A stretch of 64,000 bases of DNA from Embiotoca jacksoni (lineage: Eukaryota; Chordata; Actinopteri; Embiotocidae): positions 10,166,001-10,230,000 of the forward strand of contig JAKOON010000006.1 of NCBI GenBank assembly GCA_022577435.1, read 5' to 3'. The notes under the pieces were generated by a model. That model was not told the origin of the DNA. It saw only the letters and a list, made by a program, of their open reading frames with translations, and did no database searches. Shown piece after piece: positions 52,001-61,910 of the stretch. Position numbers and translations under genes: made by a program. Positions within the stretch are counted from its first letter, which is position 1, and each line of letters begins with the position of its first letter.

Positions 52001-55000
52001 AAAAAAAAGAAACATGTGAGTTTGTCCTTGAATCGACAAGGAATCAAGAAATGAATGCCAACAGGAACTGAAACTTGGCTTTCCAACAATAGACTTGCAA
52101 TGACACAAAACCTTTCCAGCAATATCATATTTATTTGTATTTATCTGCGTGGCCTCGAGAGACAAGCCAAGCAGGACAGCGGAGGTAGCATCATAAGCCA
52201 CTGTTGCCCTGTCATGTCTGGGGTGAGAAGATACTAATGAGTTCCTTGGATCTGTTAGACTCTGTCCCGGAGAATGAGAGGGCTGTGACTGGGTATTGCA
52301 GACGGAAAGCTCTGACCATTGTTATGATTTGCAACATTACAGTTATCATTAATTTATTTATTGTTCATTTAACCAAGCAGAATATAATTTTCAACTCTAC
52401 ACCATAACCTCATCATGAATGTCTGCACTAATTTTCATCACGACAATATGTTGAGATATTTCTCGAGACATTTTAAATGTAGACTTGTTTGCGGCACAGC
52501 AGGAAGGATCAGGGGATCACCAAAGTCAAAGTTGGCGCAGCCAGGCTAATGGATGATATCAGTCTTGCAGAAATGTGTGTAGAGATGCTCTGCCATTCTG
52601 CCACATAATTCAGCTGCTTTTTGCTGGAGGTTTCCCAATCTTCAAATAAGGGGGCATACATCCTAAATTTCACCTGACCTGACACTCTAGGTGATTTCTG
52701 CACTGTGCTTATGTTGAAAAATTCCCCCAATTATTGAGATTAAGTATTATCTTTTCATTTCACATTTCACATATAAACTTTTATCCATGGTGCCATTGAT
52801 AAATGTCATCTTCCCGATAGCTTTTGTACTTATGCAGCCCCATATCAACACACACTGATCTCCATGCTTAATGGCTGGCACTATGCAGTCTCTGTTGTAC
52901 ATCTGTCCAGCTTCACATGAAACATGCTAGAGCGCATCCAATCCAAAAAGAAAACATTTTAGTTTAATCTGTTCAAAGAATATGCTTCCAATATTCATCA
53001 AATTTATTGTTATGTTTGGCAAAACTTAATCTTGCAGTTTTTTGCCAATTTATTGGCAGTGGTTTTCCTCTTGGACACTGTCTAAATAATCCCTGTGCCA
53101 CAACACTTACACACGTGTGTTTTTCAATGCATAGCTGCGTTAAGAACACATTTTCATTTTACTGGTAGTATGGCACGTCTGTGTGTTTCAGCTTATGTTC
53201 CATTGCCCAACAGATGCCCTGGCCTATCCTTGTGACCTTGTCCTTGTGGAAATGCAATTCCTTTACTCCTTTCTACATATTTGTTGCAATGCAGATGTCA
53301 TAAGTGTATTAATTTTTTGTGCATTTAAGTTGTGTTCAATGCAGTCTATCTAACTTTTTTTTATTTTTTTTTATTTTTTTTTTATCAATAACCTTCACTT
53401 CAACTTAAAAATAACATTACTATTGTCAGGTGATACAACTTTAAATCATTTAAAAGTTTTGTGATATTGCAAAGGGGGTATACTCAGTCTTGTAAGACTG
53501 CTGTACCTGGCTCTTCAGCTGCTACATGCTCCGCTATATATTTATCAGCTAATCGCCACTACGAATGATGCCGTTCACATTACACATAGTCCTTTGATCA
53601 ATTGTTAGAAGAAAAATGTTGATTAGTGCAGTTTTAAGAGATGCGTATTTTATTGCAAGATAAAGTAGGGTAGAGTCTTTACCAGGGGTCCCTTCAGAGC
53701 CCGCCTACCTGTCTGAAGCGCTTGAGATGGAGGATCAATATGTCAGGCAGTGTCCACAGGCTCATCTTCACCATGCCCTGTTGAAGCTGCTTGCAGTGAG
53801 GACACTTCCAGGCATCATCTGGCGCAAGCTAGTATCAAACACAAATAAAAACAATTATTGTATAAATGTTACATTTTATGTATAATGAAATTGCCTTCAT
53901 ATCAAAGCAGGTGATATTTTATTTCCTATTTATTAACTCTGTCCTGATGACATCACAGTTTTTTTTACTTGTTTAATACCATAATCAAGCTTGATTACAT
54001 GAAAGCGTTTTAATATACTTGTTGTCCTACTTTAGCTTGCCTGGCTAATTATGGTGACGCTTCACATTTTGGTGTTGCTTCTCTCCAAAAAGTAGAGCAC
54101 AAGATGTTGTTTAGATTATGTGTTTTTAATGTGTTCAGGAGATCAAACTGCCTCATCCCACACTGGTGTGTCATTTAACAGAACATAATTATGCAGGAGA
54201 TTGGAAATATATCATAGGCTTGACAATTTTGTCTGTCTACACTAAAGTGATGCTTTATTGCACTGCCAATTCCACTGAGCACTTGAATTGATTCCTGAAA
54301 CCCTATTACACTAATAACTGAAATGAGTACTTGTTCTACTAGTAAGCAGCGTGACTGCTATACCACTGTGTGTGTGTGTGTGCGCGTGTGTGTGTGTGTG
54401 TGTACTTGTACGACTCTTTAAAGAACTGTTTTTTTGTTTTGTTTTGGAATTTTAGACACTGAGAATTAAGGACATTTTGAGAGAGTGAATTCTTTTTTAC
54501 AGGTCTTTCTGACACAACTTCAAAGTGTTTTCTAAGGATTAAGACCTGGTCTTAAGATCTAAAGATTTGGGTGGGAATGTATTACGTCAGAGATAGAAGA
54601 TGGTACATCTCAATTCCCAAGAGAGTCCAAGCACAGAGAAAAAGCAAATCATTGGAACATACATTTTGTGAAGAGATTTCCTTTGCAATCAAGTGTCACC
54701 TGCAGTGATGACAGTAATTGATGGTGTCTGCACTGCTGGATCACAAGTTGTTAGTGGTCTGAAACAGCTATGTGGAATCTTGGTGCTTTAAAGTTGGTAT
54801 TTGAACAGATGATGTAATTCATTGCTCAAATACCAAGGAAAGGGTTAATATTATTAATGTTGCTATTTTGTACCACTGTACTGTGTAACAGTAGAGTAGC
54901 CAGCAAGACAAGTCACCAAGTCATGAACTTGTAGTTGTTATATAGTATTCCAGGTAAAGAAAAGGATTTAAAAAAAAAAGAGTGGTTTTGTGTGCTGAGC

Positions 55001-58000
55001 TCAATGTCACCGTTTGCTAGAATAGTAGTGTATGATTACAATACCACAGCATAAAATGTTGTTTGTCACATTGTGTTATACATTGAATAAGGAATAGTCT
55101 ACAAATATCTCAACTTAAAATGATCTGCATGAGTCAATAAATTGAGAATAGAAAGACTTGCTCTCAAAAACTATTTGCGAGCTTTCCCACATCCGCCATA
55201 AATGTTTAATTCAAAATATAATTTTAAGTTCATTAAATAAAAAACATGAAGATTTAAATGATCTAATCAGTGTTTGTTGCTGGGTTCACTACATGATTTC
55301 ACGATTTATTTTATAACCTATACTACAATGAGAAAATAATATGAACATATGTCTTAAGAGGATCTTACACTGAATCTGAATTAAAAAAACAACAACTTTT
55401 ATGCATACTTTCTAACACTATAAAATAGAAAAATAAAAGGACCAACATAAAGCTTTAAAAAAACAACCAAATGAAGATCAGTAAGTTGGCAGGAAGGGAA
55501 TTGTAAATTCGTACTTTGAGCTCAGATTGCACCTGTTTTCCATGAAATTCTGAGATATGGAGGGTTGGTTTTACCAGGTAAGAACAGAAGGTTTTGTAGT
55601 TTGATAATTGTGTTGCCTTGAGTCTCACCTGTTCTTCTTTGGTATACAGCTGGAAGCACTCATCCAAGGTACAGCTATGCTGCTGAAGGTGCTGTTGCTG
55701 CTGATTCCTTACGCTCTCTGCATCCTTCACCACCTCCTCCTGGATGCTGCCAAACATACTGGACCACACACAAAGTTTATTGTTCCTATTCAGTGGCAGA
55801 ATTGTGTTTACAGTGTTCGGATCAGTGTATGTTTGTGCTATTTGACAGCCACAGACTGAAAAATTGTGCATTGTTGCAGTGTTTCCATAGTTGCATATGT
55901 ATACTCAACTAGAAGTCCAAGTGTACACAATGCTTACCATTCTTTAGAACTGTGCTCCCACTCGATTACAAGCTTCACGTGAGGAGGTCCCCCTGGGCCG
56001 CAGAACTTCAAAACTCTACAATACAGAAAGAGAAAGACAATGAAATTACCTTTCAAACCTACATACACATCTTGTAATATTAATTAACTGAGTGATAATG
56101 AAACAACAAACTCTTACAGACCCAGGGTCCAAGATAAAAAACAGAACAGTACTTGTAAATAGAATAAAAAGGACACGTTAAAAAGCCGGTAAAAGACAGT
56201 TGTTCCAGTGTTGCCACAGCTAAGATTGGTAGCGTGTAGTACTAAACAGTATATGTGACAAAATAATTTAATTTTCAGAATTATTTAACTGACAGATAAA
56301 TTCCTACATGAGACTTCTGATTACAGCTTGTCAGTGTTGATTCCTACAGTTACAAACATTTAACTTGCTCTACACCATCTTGGCCTCTTCCGTAATACTC
56401 TCATGGTGTCATTATAAGCTACCTGAAGACTCTTTAGGCCTTCTTTTTTTATAGTTTACCCACAAGGGTGGAGTATAAACAGCGTACAATATGCTCTAAA
56501 CAGAGAAATCTTCACTCCATCTGTGCACATACCAAATTTGCATGAGAGAATGTTTGAGAATTTAAAGTCACGACATTTTAGACATTTGTCCCTCTTTGGT
56601 TCTACAGATCATGACAACACTATTAAGGTATCGTATTTGATATTGTGTTATCTATTATACATAGAACATATATAAAGGAGCTGCTGGAGACCAGAACTAC
56701 ATGGACTAAGAATCACAAGATCATCTGCATTTATAATATGGTTCACTGTTGTATTTCCAATCAGGCATCCAGTATTTCAGGCTTTCAATTGCTGGTACAG
56801 ATCATCAATACACAAATTAAAAACAATCAGACACAAAATTCCCCCTTGCCTGATGCCATTACTAACCCTAAATGGGACTGAGATGCTGCTGCCCCTTATC
56901 AGCTGCATAATGTGATGGGCGTACCAGTAGGCCAGAATTCCCACAATGTATTTTTACATCCCTCTTTGACTCACTTTAACAAGCAATTTCCTATGATTCA
57001 CAAAATCAAAAGCTTGAGAAGCATCAATAAAACACATAAGAACTGATGAGTTCTTACTTCTAAATGTGTTTACAATTTCCTTTCAGGTATACAAACACAG
57101 GTCAGTGCCGTGTTTAGCCTTAAAGCCAAACTGGCTATCCGTAGACTTAATAAACTCATTTAAAAGGCCCAGCAGGATTCTTTCTAGGACTTTTGATTAT
57201 ATTATAATAATTATATTATAATAATTATATTGATTATTTTTGATTACTGGCTAATATCTAGGTATTAGTAGTAGTAAGTAGATACTAAGTAGTATCTAAA
57301 CTGCACACTTTTCTCAGTTTTGTCTTGTCTAATGACTGGCACTGATAGTACACACAACATTGAGTGTGGTAACAGACCATGAAACAAAAATCCAGTAAAA
57401 CATATGGAGGAGAAGTGATCCTCAACCTGGCATATTTAAGGTGTTCAGCTGTAATATTTTCTAAACCACATGCTTTATTATCAGCCAGCTCGTTTGTAGC
57501 TTGGTACACCTCATGTGACATAATCACTATTAAATCATCACGATCAATATTGTCCACTGTATACAGGTCACCTTTGACACCGTTGAATAAGGATGCTGTC
57601 GCCAGAAGTCAGCAATATTATCTGCCTGAGATCTGCAGTGTAAATTAGAGACATTTTGCAGAACTCTTACATCTTTTATTTATCTTGCATTCGTGCTTCT
57701 TATTCTCAAACAGGGGTCCTTGCCTGGGCCTACCTGCCATTATTATTTGTAAATAAGCAGTTCCACAGGCTTCAGCATGACACTCTACTACATATGTACT
57801 CCAGCCAGGCCTGATATTATGTATCCTATTTTTGTGCTAATAAAAGGCCTTGCGGGTGTCATTCAAAGCACTATCACTGATATCACTATCATTATATATG
57901 GATCTGTTCTGTGCATTATGTCCTTAAAATGGATATTACCACACGTGATTGGATTTCTAGGTAGATGTATATTGCATAGATGTATAAGAATAGTTGGCTA

Positions 58001-61000
58001 GAATGTACTCCTTTTATGTGGGTTGACCGGTCCAGTTTTACTGTGTTAGCATTGTTTCTATTCCTTGACAACACAGAAAGGTGTTTCACATTTATCGTCA
58101 TAGCAAGAGGTAAGAGATCAGTTGTTTCTGCCTTATACATATTACTCATAAACCCAAGTGAGGCATGAGCATCAGCTGTACTAACACATTGGCCATGACG
58201 TAGTGTGTCAGGCCTCACTAATACAAGTATAACTATCTGCAGGAAATTGCACTTTGTATGACAAGATACTCTCTTGACAGAACTGAATCAAGTCATTGGC
58301 AAATAATGAGTTTCTGTCTGAGATACTTGCATTCATATCCCCAATGATACACAAGAGTAAGTATGATCTTCAATAACAGAATTGATGAAAGCAAGCCAGT
58401 TTAGATACTCATCCTCATCCTGATGGAATTGTGAGGGTGTATATACATTTAAGATAATAAATTCCTTCTCATAATAAGTAAAACTGCACTATAATATTGC
58501 ATCATCTTAAAAAAAAAATCCTGAAACCAGAAAACCAAAGGAGGCTTAAATCTGAGTTGCTGTCATGGGGCAACTCATGAACCTTCCAATGTTTGTGCTT
58601 TTTGGCTTTATTTGATTTTACACTGATACTCACACACTGGCAGCAGGGATTACAGAGGGTGGCATCGACCACCGGTGAGACCAGGCTTCACTTTGTATAT
58701 TAGAATACACATCTGATGTGGAGTCCAATGTGGTGAGAGCTGACGTGTTTGTATTTCAGAGCTTACCTTCACTGCTTCGATCTCAGGAGGAGAGATTAAA
58801 ACAGCATCAGTATTCAAAAGTCAAACAGCTCTGACAGAGGAAGCTTCATTTAAGTGTTGCTGAATGCTGAGGGCGGATGAGCAGGAAGGCAACTGCAGGT
58901 TATGTAGTCGTGTTAAAATTATTATTATTTTTTTTTACTTTAAGAAGAATCTGTATTCTAGACTTTGACTTAGAAAAATATTGACTCATTCTCAGTTTCA
59001 TTCTTTCTTCAAAGTATAACTCCTGTTGTTGTCTCAGTATTGTTCACTGTCAACATGTTTAATACATTATCATATGTACCAAACAACACCACTAGATGCC
59101 AGGCTTACATAACATGTCAACAAAATTGAGGGAGGTTAAAGAACTCAACATCAATATTTAAAAATAACTGGTTAAGAAACACAACATAAATTAAAATAAT
59201 ATATATATAAATTGAACATCAAAGCTCTTCTCACTACTGTGTCTGCCAATTAAATTCGATCTCAAAATAAATTTCTCCTGTCATTTGATCACTTAAATTA
59301 AAGGATGGCTCTCTGTGTGAGCAGCATGAAATTCAAGTCCCAGAGCAGCAGCAGGGGCTTTGAGAGGCCAAACATGGAACCGTTTCTGTAGAAGTCTATG
59401 ATTATTCAAGTGGCACACTCCACACAACAATAACATGCAAACAAGCATTGATTATTTAGGAAATAGTGGTCATACAATATAAGAACAGCAGTGATTCTAA
59501 AAATCAAACTCTTAATATATTACAGAACAAGTTAAGTTAGTAAATTATACAAAATTTTAAAGGCACAGTTAAAATACAATGAAATAATATCAAATATAAT
59601 TTTTAAATTGTGGTGATGGAGATTGTTGATGTGGGAAATCTCACGGTTTCTGAATATTTGACCACAAATGCCGAGAACTGTGACTGATAGTCATTTCTCA
59701 TTTATTGGGATTGTTTTTTTGTGTGCTATGAAGTGGGGCATCTTTACTTCAATACAAATTTCTTCGAAATGAAAATGTGTCACACTGAGTTCAGTTGATT
59801 ATCCAGAATTGCTGTTTTGTGGGCTTTGAAAGCCAAAAGCCAAATGGCATGCATCTCCTGTGTATTAGGCGGCTGTCAGAGATGGTGGTGGAGATCTAAA
59901 CACCGTGAAAAATAGAATTATAGCTACCAGCATGGTCAGTAATGACTGTGCATTACAGAGCAATATGTTTTTGTGATCTGTGAGGACTGACCCTTAACGT
60001 GCAGAATGCAAAAAACAGTGATGGAAAATCCAAAATCTCTATTAGACTTCATAAACTACAGCAACAACAACATGATATAAGCATATGGAATATCATGTTT
60101 ATACGAGCTGTAAAGTTGACTATGACTGACACAGATAAACTGAAGCGTGAGAAGTGAGTAAACATGTGGGAAAACGAATAACATTTAACTAATGCCATAT
60201 TCTCAAAAGAAAAGTAGTTTTAGGTTTAACCATTTGTTTAAACTGAATAGTATAAACTGTATTACTACTGTAAATTCCTACAGTAAATAGCCAGGCTTCA
60301 GTGACCTAGAGGTTCTGCTCTGAGTTCTTGTCTTAATAACACAGGGTGAGTATATGGGGAATTTGCAAAGTGACATTTTGTGAATTCTGATTTGGACACT
60401 GTTCAACCAGATACCTTGAAATGCATCATGGGAGTTTTATAAACTCAAGTTGTAGTCATAAATGATCTGCTGCTTTGTCAATGAGTTTTCTGAACACATA
60501 ATTATTGTATTACTGTTTCCAAGTTGTGGTGCTCTCTTTTATGTTGAATTTTTTTGTGTCTGCATAAAGTTGGCAAATTACATTTTGTACATTTTAATCG
60601 TGATGGAAGCTGCAGCAGACACGCGCGCACACACACCATTTAAATATAGTCTACCGTGGAAGATGATCTCATTACCTTGCTCCTTCACTGCAGGTCTGCA
60701 GTGATTTATAGAGATATCTTCTGTCTATGGCGACACTTTGATGCTCTTAATCACACAGGAAATAAAGCTCTTATCTTCACTGTCAAACTGATATCATTAT
60801 AACCGATTCCCTGTAAGACTACCGAGGTCTGTTGGCTTCTAAAAGGATGGCAGCTTTTCGTCTAAAGTACAAGAACACCAATCTACCATGGTTGTGAAAA
60901 TGTATTACTGTTATTTGTATTGCAGCTTTCCCTAGATTTAAAAGACAATTTGATGGTATTTGCATGTTGATTATGTATGAGTATGCGGGTGTGTGTAGGT

Positions 61001-61188
61001 ATACAGAACAGTATGTTGTTTTTAATGGTGTAAGTGTACATGCCTTTGTGTTTGTGTGTGTGTGTGTCTGTCTGTCTGTCCTACCTGTCAACCGCAGGGT
61101 GGTACAGTGGTCTGCTGTCCTTTGGGGACAGAAAGCTGTAGGCTGCTGATCCTCCCACCACTCTGATCTTGAACAACACCCCACCGTT
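41927..61188 (-). CDS. usp43: USP43, ubiquitin carboxyl-terminal hydrolase (5' part missing)
   Basis: Cysteine protease of the USP family that removes ubiquitin from substrates. Minus-strand coding exons in order: 61188-61085, 56015-55938, 55758-55629, 53828-53709, 49186-48937, 47399-47241, 43332-43171, 43062-41927. All joins keep frame: 2139 nt, 712 codons and a stop. Seen in order: KIRVVGG and YSFLSPKDSRPLYHPAVDR; VLKFCGPGGPPHVKLVIEWE; EEVVKDAESVRNQQQQHLQQ; CTLDECFQLYTKEEQ and WKCPHC (zinc-type cysteines); SLWTLPDILILHLKRF; the catalytic His box CNHHGGMHGGHYTAYCRNS; WYSYDDS; RGAYILFYERRNTIPPWSAS; RWSFGSK; and the extreme end SLGRKRTVAESSF. This order and the last motif match USP43, not the related USP31. 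The catalytic Cys box and N terminus are beyond the right edge. Confidence 0.93.
43171..43332 (-). CDS. usp43: usp43 penultimate exon
   Basis: Encodes STSSSMSDHWLIRLTGDSKR and SSIPDSPESPVFLDNGFKGE, matching the conserved segment directly after the protease domain of USP43. Acceptor GGTCTCAAAG, donor GTAAGTG. Confidence 0.9.
45938..46814. mobile_element. Non-autonomous DNA transposon, 877 bp, with TIRs
   Basis: Terminal inverted repeats GGGCCTGATTTACTAA (left, 45938) and TTAGTAAATCAGGCCC (right, to 46814) are perfect over 16 bp. Internal copies of the phrase TTTACTAA occur at about 46016 and 46190. No intact transposase frame. A tRNA-type SINE lies inside. I could not define a target duplication. 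Confidence 0.7.
46625..46792 (-). mobile_element. tRNA-derived SINE
   Basis: On the minus strand: GGCAGTGGTTAGCATTGTCG (A-box type), then GGGTTCAAATCC (B-box type), then GGCCTTTCTGTGCAGAGTTT and GCATGTTCCCTCTGTGCC. This order is that of a widespread fish SINE with RNA polymerase III promoter boxes. Not a functional tRNA: no cloverleaf can be drawn. Confidence 0.65.
47241..61188 (-). CDS. usp43: usp43 catalytic-domain exons (His box half)
   Basis: Six exons (61085-61188, 55938-56015, 55629-55758, 53709-53828, 48937-49186, 47241-47399). The His-box histidine is split-exon context: HGGHYT ends the exon at 48937 and AYCRNSVDGQWYSYDD starts the next, joined through codon GCT. The C..C pair in CTLDEC and the CPHC pair are separated by an intron of 1.8 kb. 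The exon at 55629 encodes a short Gln run also present in the mammalian protein, so it is not a new expansion. The intron between 56016 and 61084 holds a decayed LINE. Confidence 0.9.
47400..48936 (-). other. usp43 intron (1.5 kb)
   Basis: AT-rich intron with GT-AG ends; no repeat or exon recognised. Confidence 0.7.
49225..49865 (+). mobile_element. Tc1/mariner-like element, internally deleted
   Basis: Left part AGTATTCAGAGCCCTTCACT and TTTTGAACACTTTATAG pairs with CTATAAAGTGTTCAAAAAGT at 49830 as inverted repeats. The frame at 49430-49669 includes LSVDLHNKTVASHRSGTGYE, the helix-turn-helix start of a Tc1-type transposase (usual LSxDLRxxIVxxHxSGxGYK). The DDE catalytic core is missing. It sits in a usp43 intron, opposite to the gene. 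Confidence 0.7.
52500..52980 (-). mobile_element. Tc1/mariner-like transposase relic
   Basis: Minus-strand pieces read IVPAIKHGDQCVLIWGC then ST, AIGKMTFINGTMDK, in the order of the Tc1 block VPTVKHGGGSVMVWGC...GxLxFIDGTMD. Upstream is a segment resembling FWxKVLWTDExKIELF. Stops and frameshifts interrupt it. Called from short motif matches only. Confidence 0.5.
53829..55628 (-). other. usp43 intron (1.8 kb)
   Basis: Intron between the two halves of the protease zinc-site region. Besides the TG tract no content recognised. Confidence 0.7.
54367..54402. repeat. (TG)n microsatellite in usp43 intron
   Basis: Thirty-six bp of TG with a GCGCG interruption. Confidence 0.95.
56640..58760 (-). mobile_element. 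Decayed LINE (endonuclease plus RT) in usp43 intron
   Basis: Minus-strand fragments in the right order: near 58440-58330 pieces like an apurinic-type endonuclease (YTPSQFHQDEDE, GDMNAS...NSLFANDLI); at 58220-58000 CVSTADAHASLGF and AETTDLLPLAM; at 57560-57440 a link, NELADNKACGLENITAEHLK; at 57140-56800 RT segments (SQFGFKAKHGTDLC, LMCFIDASQAFDFVNH, and VSNGIRQGGIL). Multiple stops and frameshifts; no intact frame. Transcription sense is the same as usp43. Resembles CR1/L2-type elements. Confidence 0.75.
58761..61084 (-). other. usp43 intron, unique part
   Basis: AT-rich intronic sequence with no recognised gene. Contains a mixed TG/TCTG tract just left of the exon at 61085. Confidence 0.6.
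61041..61080. repeat. (TG)n(TCTG)n microsatellite next to usp43 exon
   Basis: GTGTGTGTGTGTCTGTCTGT tract that overlaps the donor side (minus strand: ACAGACAGACAG after the GTAGGA donor of exon 61188-61085). Confidence 0.9.
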
Positions 61189-61359
61189 CTGCAGAAAGAG
61201 GAAAACACATTAATGCTCCTTATGGAGACAGCTGCCCCATCTTAAACCACTACCATCAGTGTAATTCCAAACTAATTCCACTTACTGTAAAAATCTAATT
61301 TAAGAGTGATTTTCCAATTTAGTGCTCATATAATTTTGAGTGAAAAGATGCAAATATAA

Positions 61360-61610
61360 TTAAAACTGCAAGCAGTAATATGCGGGCCCTCGCACGCTGC
61401 ACGTCGCGGAGCCAGCGGGTCAGGGCCTCCGGCTCCCCGACGTGCAGCACAGGAGGGAGCGCATATCGCCGCTTGAAATTTAAATTTTTTTTCTCGTTTC
61501 CTGTTGCCAACAGGGGGCGCTATGACTACGAGCGAATATTACCATAGAGGTGTCTTCAGACTGTTATCAAAGATGTAATGTTTGAGGAAGATCAGAATAT
61601 GCACATAAAT
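61360..61610 (-). repeat. GC-rich dispersed repeat fragment
   Basis: A GC-rich island (TGCGGGCCCTCGCACGCTGC, CGGCTCCCCGACGTGCAGCA, CAACAGGGGGCGCTATGAC) in AT-rich surroundings. CAGGGGGCGCTATGAC recalls a common fish repeat. It hosts a 63-codon frame that I treat as spurious. Confidence 0.5.
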
Positions 61611-61624
61611 GTTACAGCAACTTG

Positions 61625-61910
61625 GAGTTTGAATTTAATTATTTAATTTAATGTAATTCAATTTAATTATTTTATTTAAATTTCATTGAGTTTTTTTTTT
61701 TATTAATTCAATGTATTTTATTTATGTTAATTCAATTACATTTTTTAAAAATTAATTTACCTTATTTTATTTATGTTAATTCAGGAGACTTTTATGTACA
61801 TCTAGGTGTGATACACGTCCATTCAATTTAATTCTTTAATTTAATTCAATTCAATTATTTTATTTGAATTTCATTGAGGTTTTTTTTAATGAATTCAATC
61901 TAGGTAAATC
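61625..61910. repeat. AATTTAATT low-complexity block
   Basis: Repeated TTTAATTCAATT and TTTATTTGAATTTCATTGAG units, two related 90-bp halves (about 61630-61715 and 61820-61905). Confidence 0.75.

Larger units (their letters stand above)
49187..53708 (-). other. usp43 intron (4.5 kb)
   Basis: Contains the Tc1-like element at 49225 and a second transposase-like relic at 52500-52980. The remainder (49870-52490, 52990-53700) has no recognised content except T-rich tracts at 53359-53383. Confidence 0.7.

Noticed and set aside
61319..61510. 63-codon frame in GC-rich island
   Set aside because: Sits in a dispersed repeat fragment and has no supporting context.
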